Made by a program: the position numbers and the translations under genes. A stretch of 64,000 nt of DNA from NCBI GenBank assembly GCA_000328365.1, contig KB307802.1, positions 94,684 through 158,683 on the forward strand, given 5' to 3'. Shown here piece after piece: positions 11,304 to 22,965 of the stretch (positions are counted from its first letter, which is position 1; each line of letters opens with the position of its first letter). The notes under the pieces were generated by a model that was not told where the DNA came from, did no database searches, and saw only the letters and a list, made by a program, of their open reading frames with translations. The stretch is from Capitella teleta. Its lineage: Eukaryota > Annelida > Polychaeta > Capitellidae.

Positions 11304-14300
11304 CCCTCGATGTTCATTGCAAATTGGCAACACAAACACTGAAACAGTGTTTTCGTTGAACGTTTCAGAACCCTCCATCCCAGTGGCAAGGAATTATTAT
11401 TCGAAATGATCGACATTGGAGGCTCCTTAGCATTCCCCCAAGAGGCCATCGTCTCTCGTATCTCCCCTTCCACGAGCCATGCCAGCTGTATCAATCGATC
11501 AACTTGCTGTGACCCCAAGTAAGGTGAATGTTATAGCCATCATGCTCAATTCCTCGTTCCGTGGAGGGGAGATTGTAATGATGGAAAGATATGATATCAA
11601 GGCCAGGAGTAGGTGCTGGTCATTGAAGCACAACTGAACACACACTGTTCATTGCCTATAATGAATCGACGATTAATTCAAACCACGACGCACCACAAAC
11701 GCGCCATTCTCGTCACATCTTCGTCCAACATATCAGATGAGCTCTTTGCACTCAAACCCCACTAGTGCCTGCTCCTAAAGAAGACAAAGGGACACGAGGG
11801 GTCACCCAGGGTTTAATTATTGACCTGTTGTTACATAATGCGAGCACTTAAGGATAAGTGCAAGTTTATTTGTGATGTGCATAAGAGCTAAAGACTGAGA
11901 TGTAAATGTTGATGGAATGAAGAATTAGACCATTGAACAATTGTTACATTGTTGCCAGTCGCAAATGAGCTTTTCTTTCGTAATTTGTTTTGATTGTTAT
12001 TAAATGTACGTAGATGTTATTTCCTCAATAAAAGCACAATAGCTCAATATGATAATATTCAACCGCAGACACACAGACGCTATCTACAACTCTGTATCGG
12101 TGTATGTTTACTAAGCTTATTGGCTAATGTAGACAGTAGTGAGACAGATGTCTAAGTTTTTATAGGTAATTATGAATATAAACATTGTGTGATTGGCCCG
12201 TGTACATACTACATAACCTTGTATTACGTTCCTGTTATCTGAGTTAAGTTGGAGACCTAAAATGGAATTATAATTAAATAATTATAATTAAATATATTTA
12301 AATATAATCAAAACTAGCACGAGTCAGAGAGGAAACGTCCATTTTGCACCATAATATGGTTAGCAGAGAATTTAGTTAGATAGCGATGCAAAATGTTAGG
12401 CCACAGACAATGGAGCTCGGTAATTCATGGTACATCAACAGCAAGACGTAAACAGCAAAACGAGCTGAGAAAAACACGAGAGAACCTGAGTCTGAGTAAA
12501 CAAAATGGTTGTAGGGAGATTTATGCATGAAATATCCCTTGGCTGAATACAGTAGAAGGGGAGGAAGACTTGCATGGGTAGCCTGTAACTGGGCCACCTA
12601 GTTCTGGTGATAAATTGCGTGTTTCGTGAGGAATCAAGAAGTTTGATTAGAACCTTGGTCTCTAGTACTGAGTACGAGGACAAGTCTACGTCATATATGT
12701 GTTGCCTGTGAAATGACCTTATGCTTGGTATTGGATCTGAAAGGTTGTAAGATCAACGCTGAGGTCAATGGTAATAGACAAAATGCCAATCACGGCTATG
12801 CCTGGAGAGAGATCTCTTGTCAATCTGTCTATGGATCAGAAAGGCTGAGACAGCGACCCCTCTCCTCTAGGGTGTCGCAGATGTGGAGTCTCTACCTCGT
12901 GATTGAATGGCAGGACTGATTTAAAAGAGGTACTGAAGTTAATTACGTCGAGGTCAATTGCGGGCCAAAAGTCAAGGTCGTCCATTATGTGAAATTGCCA
13001 AAAAGGAAGGTTGGAGCAGTGGGAAATGCTGCTCTCGCATGTGCAATGTACAACATAATTGACAGCCTCTTGTGCCTTGAGCGGCTGCATCTCACACGTG
13101 CAAATACGAAGTAACAACCAACTGAAAGGAAATGCTCAAAGGAGTTACGTTGAATGGCTTGCTGATGTAAATCAAGGCATGACCTTTTATTCCTTTTATT
13201 CCTTATTTAAGCGACTTTGCGGCAGCAAGGATGTAAGGTGATTGAAAATCACACAGTTCTTGCAACGATTTCTTACGTGCACAGAGAATTCTGTAAGTAT
13301 ATGTGGTTGCATGTGAACTTGTGATGGTCTTGACTTTGTGTGCTTGGAGCAATGTGGAAAAGCATCGTGATATAATAGAGCAAGAAGCAATTCCCTCAGG
13401 TGAAACTGTGTTGTGTTAGGAAAGAACCAGACCTTAGGGTGTCTTTGACCTTATCAGATGTGCAAGAGCCATAACACTAAGCCACAGCAATTTGCTTTAA
13501 CATACAAAGTCCTTTAGGTTGTTAGAGCTGGTATCAGCCAATTAATACAGCACTTGAATTATCCGCCTAAACCCAGAGGGAGGGCTGGGTAACATCCACC
13601 GTCTTGTATCACAGATAAGAATTTTGCAAATAGTCATCAAGTTTTATTCAATTATTCACAGCATCAATATTTGGGAACTGGAGCTCATCCAGCTGCTATT
13701 AACGAATATCTGGCCAACTCGATACGAGTATACATCATATTGTACCAGACACCTATAATCTCGAGTAGGGTGTGTTTTTGCGGTTTCCGCTGGCTTCATT
13801 TTAAATTCATCAATCGATTCTGTTTACTCGCTGGCTTCCTGCATTCGATCATTCTGATTGATTTGTCAAACGTTGTCATAATAGCAAATGTTTTAAGAGT
13901 ATAGTTACCATGGTTACGGTGAGACGCGTATAAGTGGATGTTGTTCAATACTCGCTAATGGAATATCTTGTTATGGACTTTCATTACGCGATTAAATACC
14001 ATGTTGTATTTGTACAAAATTATCACTTTTATTTTAGAGCATTGATGAATCCCAGTGTTGTAGGTGTTGTGGGTATTCATTGGAATCTTTTTTTTTCTTT
14101 TTTCTTTTTTTTTTTTTTTTTTTTTTTTTTAGCGATTAACCTCGCCATTTCTGCTTATTCTGGGTTGATTTACAACCATGTGGCAGTGTATTAGTATTTA
14201 TATCTCTCCATTCAAGCATTCGAAGGGATTTACCCATGAAGACTGAATGCTTTGGTGAATGGATTTCTTACAATGTAATAATTGCGTTTAACAAGTCACA

Positions 14301-16290
14301 TAAAAAAAAATCATTCTTATAATAGATATAATGACGATATATACTTGATAACAATAGGATGTAAATATTGGAATGCATGCAATCATTAATTTGTTCAACA
14401 ATGTTAGAAGATCACCCATACACACGCCCTCTCTCTTCCTCACCTCCATATAACCTCCCCTCACAAGCAACAGCTTATATATATATCGCAATTTCTGGAT
14501 TGAAGCTGTGCACAGAGTCAGTAAGTGAATTAGTCATTAACACTAACGTAAGAATGGGTGACTTTGTGAGCTTAGAGTGTCGCTCAATAGTACACGGTTC
14601 GGCTTAAGTTGTTTTATAAGCGAGGGGGTTTGGATGGAGAAAGGGGCGTATAGATGTCCTCAAAGGATTCGGATCACCCACAATCAATAGAGATTGCGGC
14701 GACGTTACCAGATGCTTGGGGAACATTTTACGGTTGCGGAGATCAGCAGAATGTGCCCTCCACCCCTCCACCGCCACTTAGATAACAGAGACGTCTTGAA
14801 ACGCAAATGAAACGGGAAATGTGCGCTAACTCAACAATGTTTGTTTATTGGTGAGTGTATATCGTAAGGAGATTCGGTATAATTGAGTTTAAATTCTTGT
14901 GTGGTCCAATTGAGATATCATATGCCGTTGGGTCTCTATGATATTAGCGCAAAGGGGGAGTTTAAAGCTCCGAGCAATATTAAAGGCGAGGCTGTGGGAT
15001 GGGCAACACGTCAATAGTATCATTTATGAGATGAACGTTGAAGATAGAAGGGGGTGGGACGCCTCAGCCCCTCCACTTCTGTGCATGTGCGTCCTTTCTC
15101 TGCGACATGAACGCCAGATTCTCTCCTCGTAAAATCTATAAATCTGGTTTACACATCAGACTTTTCTGGATGTCAGCCAACTAATTTCAATGTTTCTGTA
15201 CCGTAATATGCCATGGGCAATTTGGGCATACTGAACATTCATGAATTCTTTTAACTGCATGGGGATATTACCTAATACGTGTCAACAAGGAGGTTGTAAA
15301 ACTAAAAAAAGTCACATACATCTTTCATGTTCGAATGATATAATTGGGAGATATACACCTTGACAGGAGCTGCTGTCGCAATTGACGTGATTTAGGCCAA
15401 ATGTGTTGAAGCAAGACATCGCATGGTCCAAGATCGGTGTTTCTTTCATTGAGGCGAGTTATTTAAGTGGAAAGAATATGTCGCAAATTCGCTGATATCG
15501 GTGCAGACACCGATGGCGACCATATACCTGGCATTAAGGTTTTCTCTATTAATTTCATTCATCGTGGGCTTCTCGCGTAAATCTCTGAATACTGAACATA
15601 TATATTCTTTACTAGTCAAAGCGGTCAATTCATCATATCAGCCGCTGCTTCAGGATGCTGTTGACAGCTTGAGGAATAATATACCTTGAGAATGAGATTG
15701 CGTCTTACTTTTGGGTGAGAGACCTAAGGCAATACAAAACACACACAAACCCCAACGTAGTACACAGGTGACATTGCCTTCGTTAGTCAGTCAGCATGTG
15801 GTTCGTACGCCAATTATGCGGATCCTCAATGATCAATCTAGAGGGCTGAGATATTTGCTTTTGTAGGTTGTCGTGAATAATTAGGCGAGTGAAGACTTTT
15901 TTGTATCACAGATCTGATTCTGTTCTCCCCATTTCTTACTGTACAGATTCTCCGGATGCTAAGCGTAGAGAATTGCGTGGTAAATACCCCTTTTAAAGGG
16001 ATTATTACTTGGGTTACAGCAGAATCATTTCCCTAAATGGCGTGATATTTTCTCCTGGCTTCGTCGCGTAATGGGTCCTAAAATACAACATCCGTCTTCA
16101 AACCCTGAATTGGTTCACCTCAGGTCAGCCGCCTGAAAGCACTTTGGTTTTATGAATAGAGGATATTGGATTTCGACATTAGGCACTGCTTTGGTAAATC
16201 TACTAAATTAGTAGTCACGGTAACACCTTTATACAGCGGAAAATGTGAAATCATTGTCAAACAAGATGATAATTTAATGGCCGGACCCTA

Positions 16291-16385
16291 TAGCCCTGAA
16301 AAACGCGGATGATTAGTATAACTGTAGATGAAATGTTCACTCACTTCAAAGGAAAGCCTGAAGTGAGTATATATTTTCAGGGCTA
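16291..16385. repeat. Nested inverted repeat (hairpin within hairpin)
   Basis: A perfect 12-nt outer inverted pair (TAGCCCTGAAAA at 16291-16302 with its complement at 16374-16385) encloses a perfect 10-nt inner pair (ACTCACTTCA at 16339-16348 with its complement at 16359-16368). The two stems share a direction and could form a branched or extended hairpin of 95 nt. Confidence 0.65.
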
Positions 16386-17868
16386 AAGGATTCAGCCATT
16401 GAATTGCAACATCCATAACCGACTTTTCAGTTTACATAATAGGAAAACCAAAAAATAATAACTAATAAATACTGGAGGAAGAAGAGGGGAGAGGTGGAGT
16501 AATAGATAATAACATAAGTCAGTGAAGGCATATAGTTGTTGCTTGCAATGTTTTCGTTTTTTCTTGTTTTTGTTTGTTTGGTTTTTTGTTTTGTTTTGTT
16601 TTTTTTTTGTTTTTTTTTTTTGTTTTTTGTTTTTTGTTTTTTTGTTTTTTTTTTTTTCATGTTTTGTGTACAAGTAGTTTGGATGTATGATAGAGAATGT
16701 CATTATCTTTTATTTTATTTGATATGTTTCTGGTGTATCAGACCTCATATATATTGTGAGTTGATATACACCCAAAGAGCGCATGGTTAGTTTTTCGTTT
16801 GCGGTGTTTAGGGAGCAAGTGCTTTGTTCTGCTTGCAGAGTATGGAGGCTAAAATAGGTTTCCGTGTGAGGTGTTTCCCTCATGCAAAATGGCAGGGCGA
16901 TTCCAAGAAAGTATGCCTTCAGTTTGTGTTCGACTTTGCTGTTTGCCGAAATTAAAGCTAACGCTGGTAGTTCTGATTTGGGTAGATGATCATTGTGCAT
17001 GAAGAATACAGCCTGTGTTCTTGTAGGGTTTTAAGTAAAGGGAGTTTTTCCATGACCATTTGTATACCGTCTTCAGGTCTGGCAATTCAATTGCGGTTGT
17101 ATATGGCTTCGCCAAAACTCGCTCGTGTTATTGTTATGGGCGCCAGAGCAGAATACGTAGGTCTGCCTTACCCCGTACAAGATCTTGTTCTCGATCTTGA
17201 TTCTGAAGCGTGACTTATTGTAGGCATTTTGTGCGTTTGAGGTTTTCTGAGAGGGTCGTTGGTATTAAGGAAGAAAGAGGGCCAAGCATGCATTGAGCAA
17301 GTCTTGATTTATCTCCACTTTGAGTGGTTTTTAGACTGCGAATGTTTTCACGGAAAGCCCCAGTGCCATTATAAAATTCATCGAACTCATTAACATTGAG
17401 TTGATAGACTCTTTTTGAGTTTTAACTCTGTATAATTATATCATTTATTGTGTGAAACTATATTTTCATTGTTTTAGATGATAAGTTACCTTAATTTCGA
17501 AAAATAGAGGATCAATTATTGTATAGTGCGTAATATGCAGGTCATCGGACTGCTGAGCAAGAGGCAATAACTCTTATTTAATGTGCTAAATCGATAGAAA
17601 AAAGTATGGAGCTTTTGATTAGATCTAAGCTAATTAATGTGTTGGCAACATCTTCTCCGAATTACTCAAAATTTTACGGAAGCTAGTTGAATAATAGATA
17701 CAGTTAACTGAATCATCTCAGACGATAAGCCAACAGAGATAAGGCCGACAACATTAGATTAAGCAAACCACGGGCCAACAACACCAATGGTAAACTCCGG
17801 ACATGGATTCGTCCAAAGGTTGCACAATCATTCTATACTTTTATAAAATATCACTCTAGCACAATGGC

Positions 17869-18105
17869 AAATGCGCCACTCAATTGTTTGCCTTATTCCT
17901 GGGTGTGTCTTCTTATCACCAGAAGTGGCGTATTTGAGACTGTGATAGATGAAGACGCAGACCACGGGTGCTATCGATTCCTCGTCAAATACCGCGAGGG
18001 AAAATCCCTTTTCCCTTTCTACCTCTCTTGCCCGATCTCTCTTGGGCAAATGTGTGATAGCCATCAAGGCCATTACTTTAATTACAATACAGTTCTCAGC
18101 TATGC
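17869..18105 (+). repeat. Dispersed ~250-bp repeat, copy A
   Basis: This copy matches the minus strand of 22680-22935 along most of its length. Shared words include CTGTGATAGATGAAGAC, CCTCGTCAAATACC, CTTTTCCCTTTCTACC, ATCTCTCTTGGG and TTAATTACAAT. Divergence is roughly one base in four by eye. There are no obvious terminal inverted repeats or coding capacity, so a SINE or a fragment of a longer element is likely. Confidence 0.7.
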
Positions 18106-18797
18106 ATCTACACGTGTTTAACTTGATGCGTATCCATAAACTTATACTAAATAAACTTATATACCCGCACTACCTAATTTGTAAAGCATTTTTGAATGCT
18201 TTATTACACTAAAAATATGCGCTGTAATACAAAATGTTCGTTTTTTTGTGGGGGTTAATTTTGGGGTGTTTATTTATTAAGGAATTTTTTTTTTTTTTTT
18301 TTTTTTTAGGGGAGGAGGGTTAGGATGTAAACATTAGCCCCGTGAAATTATCGCTGAATGTTGAGTGCACTCCATTTATCAAGATAAATCGGCGTTATAA
18401 TGTGAATGAAATTGGGATATAAATGATAGGAATTGCAGCATAACATGTTCGACTAACCAGACGTGTATTTTTTTTATCTTATTATTGTTTGGTTTTCACA
18501 CTGCGACCTGTTTTGTAACACTTTCTAGGAAAAGCGCAGAGCCATTGAAAAGCATTGAAGTCGTTAATATGGAGTAGATAAACTACTTTTGGCTAACTCT
18601 GAATAATTATTATTGCCCTCAAATTCCAAGCTGTGATGAATCGGCGCTTTAACATGGCACAGTCATTCTAGTAACTAACTATGCGGGACTGTGTGTATGA
18701 TACACACAAAAAGAAATCTGTAATAAGCCTCAGGGATCACAAATTACGCATAAAAGTTCATACATGCCAACACTCCCGTTATTTGACCCGAAGACTC

Positions 18798-18839
<42 letters not shown>

Positions 18840-19125
18840 TATATACCCCCATCTAGTTTTGCATAAGTCTCCCCTTGGATCCGGTTTTCATAAATTTCTT
18901 TGATTTTTTTTTTTTTTCATGAAAATCTCTGCAGCTCCGTTTCTCGTTCATTTTGTCGTTGTACTCTTGTTAGGCTGCGCGTGATTGATCCATGCTCTTT
19001 ATCGTTCCGAAGCTGTGACCAATCAGATGCTCGCTTACATTATATGCTCAGCTTGTTCACTTATATTAGTTATGTACACTGGCTGTACACGTGTACTACT
19101 CTACTTTCACTTACAACCACAACCT

Positions 19126-19200
19126 ACCTGTTTGGCTCAATGGTAGAGCGTTGGACTTTCAATCCATGGGTAATGGGTTTGTTTCCCCTGGGCGATTATC
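19126..19200 (+). repeat. tRNA-like sequence, probable SINE head
   Basis: An A-box (TGGCTCAATGGTAGAGC) is followed by an anticodon-like stem-loop TGGA-CTTTCAA-TCCA with TTC in the anticodon position (Glu-like). A weak T-arm GGGTTTGTTTCCC comes next. The acceptor stem halves do not pair, so this is not an intact tRNA gene. About 60 bp of unrelated sequence follows, as expected for a tRNA-derived SINE. Confidence 0.5.
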
Positions 19201-19557
19201 TCCCAACGTACAGTCTCTGGACTCTACGTAATGTTGACCTTATACATGTGTAACCAATGATTTAAGTATTCGTGGTTCATGGGCATTGCTTAAATTCGAA
19301 GTGCATAAAGCAAAGTGGTCAAGAAGCGACGATGAACATGATGAAATTTGCAAAATCCAACTACTTTGGGATTGTTATAGATGCTGGCAGTGACGAAAAT
19401 AATAACTGCCTGCTAATCTTAATTCGAGACATGAGGACTCGAACGAACTTATAAGTTATGCACCTCATTTATTGACATGACAGCCATCGTGAAATAGAAT
19501 CAATGTATCAATTCATTGGATGATGTTCTTTAGGATCATAAGATAAGCACTGCTTAT

Positions 19558-19603
19558 GATCAACACTGTGACCAGGTCAAGGATCCTGGTCACAGTGTTG
19601 ATC
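19558..19603. repeat. Perfect 19-bp hairpin
   Basis: The left arm 19558-19576 (GATCAACACTGTGACCAGG) is exactly complementary to the right arm 19585-19603, with an 8-nt loop containing GGAT. The pairing stops sharply at both ends. Such a perfect stem is unlikely by chance and could extrude as a cruciform or fold in RNA. It is shorter than a typical animal miRNA precursor. Confidence 0.85.
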
Positions 19604-20220
19604 TTTTGCATTTGACAACGCCAATACCAAAGGGGAAGAATAAATTGTCTTCGTCTATTCCAATACTATGGTTGGGGCCAATAATTAAATCCTGCACAGG
19701 TGCTACATACCAGACAATGAGCTCAAGACCTAATGAAAATAAATTATTTGCACTGCATATGTGTAACAGTGAGTTTAATTTCCTTCCATGTTACATTATT
19801 ATGGTTGCATAGTTACTAAAATCACTACCGATATACGTTTGTCTGTTCTTTTTGGTACATGCACAAGCTCTGGCTTTCTTTACTTTTATCGCTGAATTTA
19901 TTTGAAACTTTGGTGAAGTGGGTTATTTGTACCAAAATTCTGTGTTAAAAACTCTAAAGTTTGAACCAATTCATGCTTCCTGAGGCCATCCCTAGCCACT
20001 GAAATACGAAAATTTTCCCTGCGGGGCCATATGGAGGGGGCCACCCCCTCCCTCCCTCATCCACCCCGTCACCGATTTCCATTATCTCCGTTTTTGCTCT
20101 TGACAAAGGTTGGCATGTATGAAAGTTCGACATGGCGCGGGAATTCACGCCTTTTACTTCTGCTGTGAAAATTGAAGATAAAGAAAGTAGTTCCATAATA
20201 TCATATCGACGTAGTTATAC

Positions 20221-20233
20221 GTTTTGTTTTGTT

Positions 20234-20265
<32 letters not shown>

Positions 20266-20299
20266 GTTTTTTGTTTTGTTTTTTTTTTTTTTTTTTTTG
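20221..20299 (+). repeat. (TTTTG)n simple repeat with T tail
   Basis: The tract begins as alternating TTTTG/TTTTTG units and ends in about 20 T. Read on the minus strand it is a CAAAA-type tail, as seen at the 3' end of some non-LTR elements. No recognisable element body is attached. Confidence 0.7.
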
Positions 20300-21448
20300 C
20301 ATATGGAGTAATTATGAGCATTTATACCGAGAACGCTTATTTTATTCAATTTCGACACAAGATGGCCACTAAATCTCACAATGATCTCATCTGCCCACGA
20401 GATTGCAGCATCAGTTGTTTCTCCCGAGAGAGCAGAATAGAGGATGCTAACCAGCCAGATAATCCGCTACAACGCCTCGTAAACATCAACATTGTTCCTT
20501 TAGAAGCTGGCGAATTGAGGCTTTCTCTCTTCATTACTACGTCGTCAAGAGCGAGAGTACCGTTTGCATTTATTCATCAACAAAGCTCTTACGAGAACAT
20601 TCTCAGATAAACGAACTTTCAACACACATGTAATGTTGAGTGGTCTATCTATCTGCATTTGTACTTCACATTATCTAGATCGACATAGCACCTCCAGGGT
20701 GTATACCATCACAAGTAACCTTTGTAAATCAAATCAAATGTTTACTCATTTTTATCACAGTCAATTATGAAGCATTGAGATACAATGTACCAAAGATGCA
20801 CAAAAGCAATATGAATATCATTGATAATTTAACTCTCAAAGTCATAACGTACGTATAGATAAGAAAGAGAATAAAATATCCTGAGCTATTTTTCCGCATT
20901 ATGGATTATGCGTTCAGTGCATTGACCCCGAAATGGGCGATAAGCAAAGTTTGATTGGGGAATGGGGACGAATGACGGGTCTTATCACAAGGATTAAATG
21001 AGCGGCATTGGCTCCCTCGCACCCAGCGACTCTGCACTTGGTAACAGTACGATTACGTATCTAATAAGTAAAATAAACATGGAAGTCTGTAGCCCAGACT
21101 TGTTCATCGCACATCGAATATGTATTCAATGAAATTCAACTTAAAAATCAATGGATTCCAAAACGTATCATTGGCATGTTGTTTGATCCATAACGCATTT
21201 CAGTTCAAATCACCACAGCTCACGTTCTGCTTGCAACGGATGGCATAAAGAGCAAACATTGAACCGACATCGCTGCCAGTGAAATTGGGCGATGACCAGG
21301 CGAGCAGCATGCGTATTTATATACGTCTACCGACGTTGGAGGAACGTTGTCTCTCTATAAGTGGCGATATAAACCCACGAATCCCTATTCAGAAATCAAA
21401 GTGAGTTAACAGAAAATGGCGACGCAGATGAACAGCCAGAAAGGCAGC

Positions 21449-21514
21449 AGCCAATGGTACACGTGGATATTCAAACCCAGAAGCCAATGGTACACGTGGA
21501 TATTCAAATCCAGA
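21449..21514 (+). repeat. 33-bp tandem duplication
   Basis: Two adjacent 33-bp units, 21449-21481 and 21482-21514, differ at one base. They lie in a 73-codon frame starting at ATG 21416, where each unit encodes an 11-residue block containing SQWYTWIFK. TATA-like words (TATTTATATA near 21315, GATATAAA near 21366) precede the frame. I treat the frame as unproven. Confidence 0.75.
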
Positions 21515-22135
21515 AGCCCTAGCTGCAAGACATCAACTGAAGGCGAGTCAAGGGAAAGTGAAGAGGGCAGCACGGGTGAAGGGAGACATCCATCTCGGTC
21601 CATGGAACCAAGATTTGATGGCCAACATTTGGTTTAAGGTTGTTCACCTATCAAACATGCATAGGAGACAGGCTCAGCTGAGCATCGAAGGAGGCAAGTT
21701 GGCGGTTGTTTGAACAGGAGGACCGAGTGATTCCAAGTGGTCGGAAGACCGTTGCCAGGGGCGCCATGGCGGCACGAGCCACGTGATTTGGGTCTCATTG
21801 CTTGCTGGTCTTTGCTCAGACAACTCAGGACATTGCGCTTCAGAAACGCATGAGGAGTTGGAGGCATGCAGTCAACCTTCACCATCAAGGTCAGGTCAAT
21901 CCTGAATGCCGAGAATTGGACGCGATTACACCAAAGATGGGCCCTACAGATGACAGCCAGATTTGACTGGATAGATCAGACAGGAGACGGCTTGTGTGGA
22001 GAAGTAGGGGAGAACGGTTCCAAAATTGCTGCATGCATGGCTCAAGAGAATAGAACATAGTGTATAATGTTATGTTATATGTGGTCACAATTGTTCAAAG
22101 TGGACAGTTATCTGTGTTATCAGATAATTAATAAA

Positions 22136-22385
22136 GCAGTGTTAGCGCGCTCGCTTAGCGAGTGTCGTGGGCTCGATTTCAAGTCAGGGTTTCGAATTTC
22201 TCGGCCGGAAAGCCCTCAGGTTCACCACAGCATGACACATAGCGTAGTGTCGAATTGCGGTACCTGGTTGGATGAAGATGGTATATGTATTGTATCGTCT
22301 ATGTGTGTGCTCCGTTAATTGTTGATGCCCTCTTGTGATCATAGCTCGCTGAGGGCCTACGTGTCACCTTGGGGGGTCCTATTTA
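22136..22385 (+). repeat. tRNA-derived SINE, full-length-looking copy
   Basis: The head has tRNA-like box sequences (GTTAGCGCGCTCGCTTAGCG and GGGCTCGATTTC). The body from 22258 shares with 40840-40955 the words ACCTGGTTGGA, AAGATGGT, TTGTGATCATAGCT, ACGTGT and TTGGGGGGTCCTAT in the same order. This copy has about 10 extra bases (CGCTGAGGGC) in the middle. A shared body in two unlinked places supports a real SINE family. Confidence 0.75.
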
Positions 22386-22461
22386 GGGTTAATATATGAA
22401 CCGCCTATAAGCGAAGCCAGTTGCGGTATACAAATAAAACAAAATAATTTTTTCGCTTTTT

Positions 22462-22485
22462 TGGGGGGGGGGGTTTTTTTCTTTC

Positions 22486-22517
<32 letters not shown>

Positions 22518-22623
22518 GGTCCCCCCCCCCCTCCCCAGTGAATTAAACAAACAAACACTACTGTGACTATAGATCATATCAATTACTCCCCCCCCCCTCC
22601 CCCCCCTTTTTTTTTTTTTTTTT
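22462..22623. repeat. Low-complexity G/T/C tracts around a 40-bp repeat
   Basis: Runs of G (about 12), T (over 20), C (about 12) and C/T alternate here. Between them, 22548-22587 is a perfect 40-nt reverse-complement match to 25286-25325. The mixture suggests insertion of a hairpin-type element followed by homopolymer slippage. Base-call errors in the tracts are also possible. Confidence 0.65.
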
Positions 22624-22679
22624 AGACTCATTACATTCCCCTCCAACGCACGAGGCTGTCGTGCCCAATCTTTAAAGAC

Positions 22680-22935
22680 GCGTCGCTGTGAACTGCATTG
22701 TAATTAAGCTAATGGTGTGAATGTCCATCACTGATTCACCCAAGAGAGATTGGGAAGGAGGGGTAGAAAGGGAAAAGGGGTTTTCCCTCGGGGTATTTGA
22801 CGAGGGATCGATGGCCCCACGGAGGGTCTCTTGTCCCGTGTCTTCATCTATCACAGACTCACGGTCTCAAAACACGCAGCTCGAGTGATAAGAAAAAGGA
22901 CCCATGCAGGATTGGCGTCCACTGTAAGCCAATTG
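22680..22935 (-). repeat. Dispersed ~250-bp repeat, copy B
   Basis: This is the reverse-orientation partner of 17869-18105. Blocks appear in the same order when read on the minus strand: TTCTTATCAC, GATAGATGAAGACACG, CGTCAAATACC, CCTTTTCCCTTTCTACC, CAATCTCTCTTGGG, TTAATTACAATGCAGTT. It abuts the long inverted repeat that starts at 22966. Confidence 0.7.
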
Positions 22936-22965
22936 AATGTCAATATTTCCTGAATTTTTTTATTT

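Noticed and set aside
16392-16790. Lys/Asn-rich and Phe-rich frames
   Set aside because: Produced entirely by a T/G homopolymer tract.
19126-19200. Functional tRNA-Glu gene
   Set aside because: Acceptor stem does not pair and the T-arm is degenerate; better explained as a SINE head.
19272-19454. Possible hAT-transposase fragment (60-aa frame)
   Set aside because: Faint similarity in tone only; no catalytic residues or flanking TIRs.
21640-21780. Possible end of a non-LTR reverse transcriptase (residues like KTVARGAMAARAT)
   Set aside because: The resemblance is limited to a dozen residues and the frame is open to other readings; no catalytic motif nearby.
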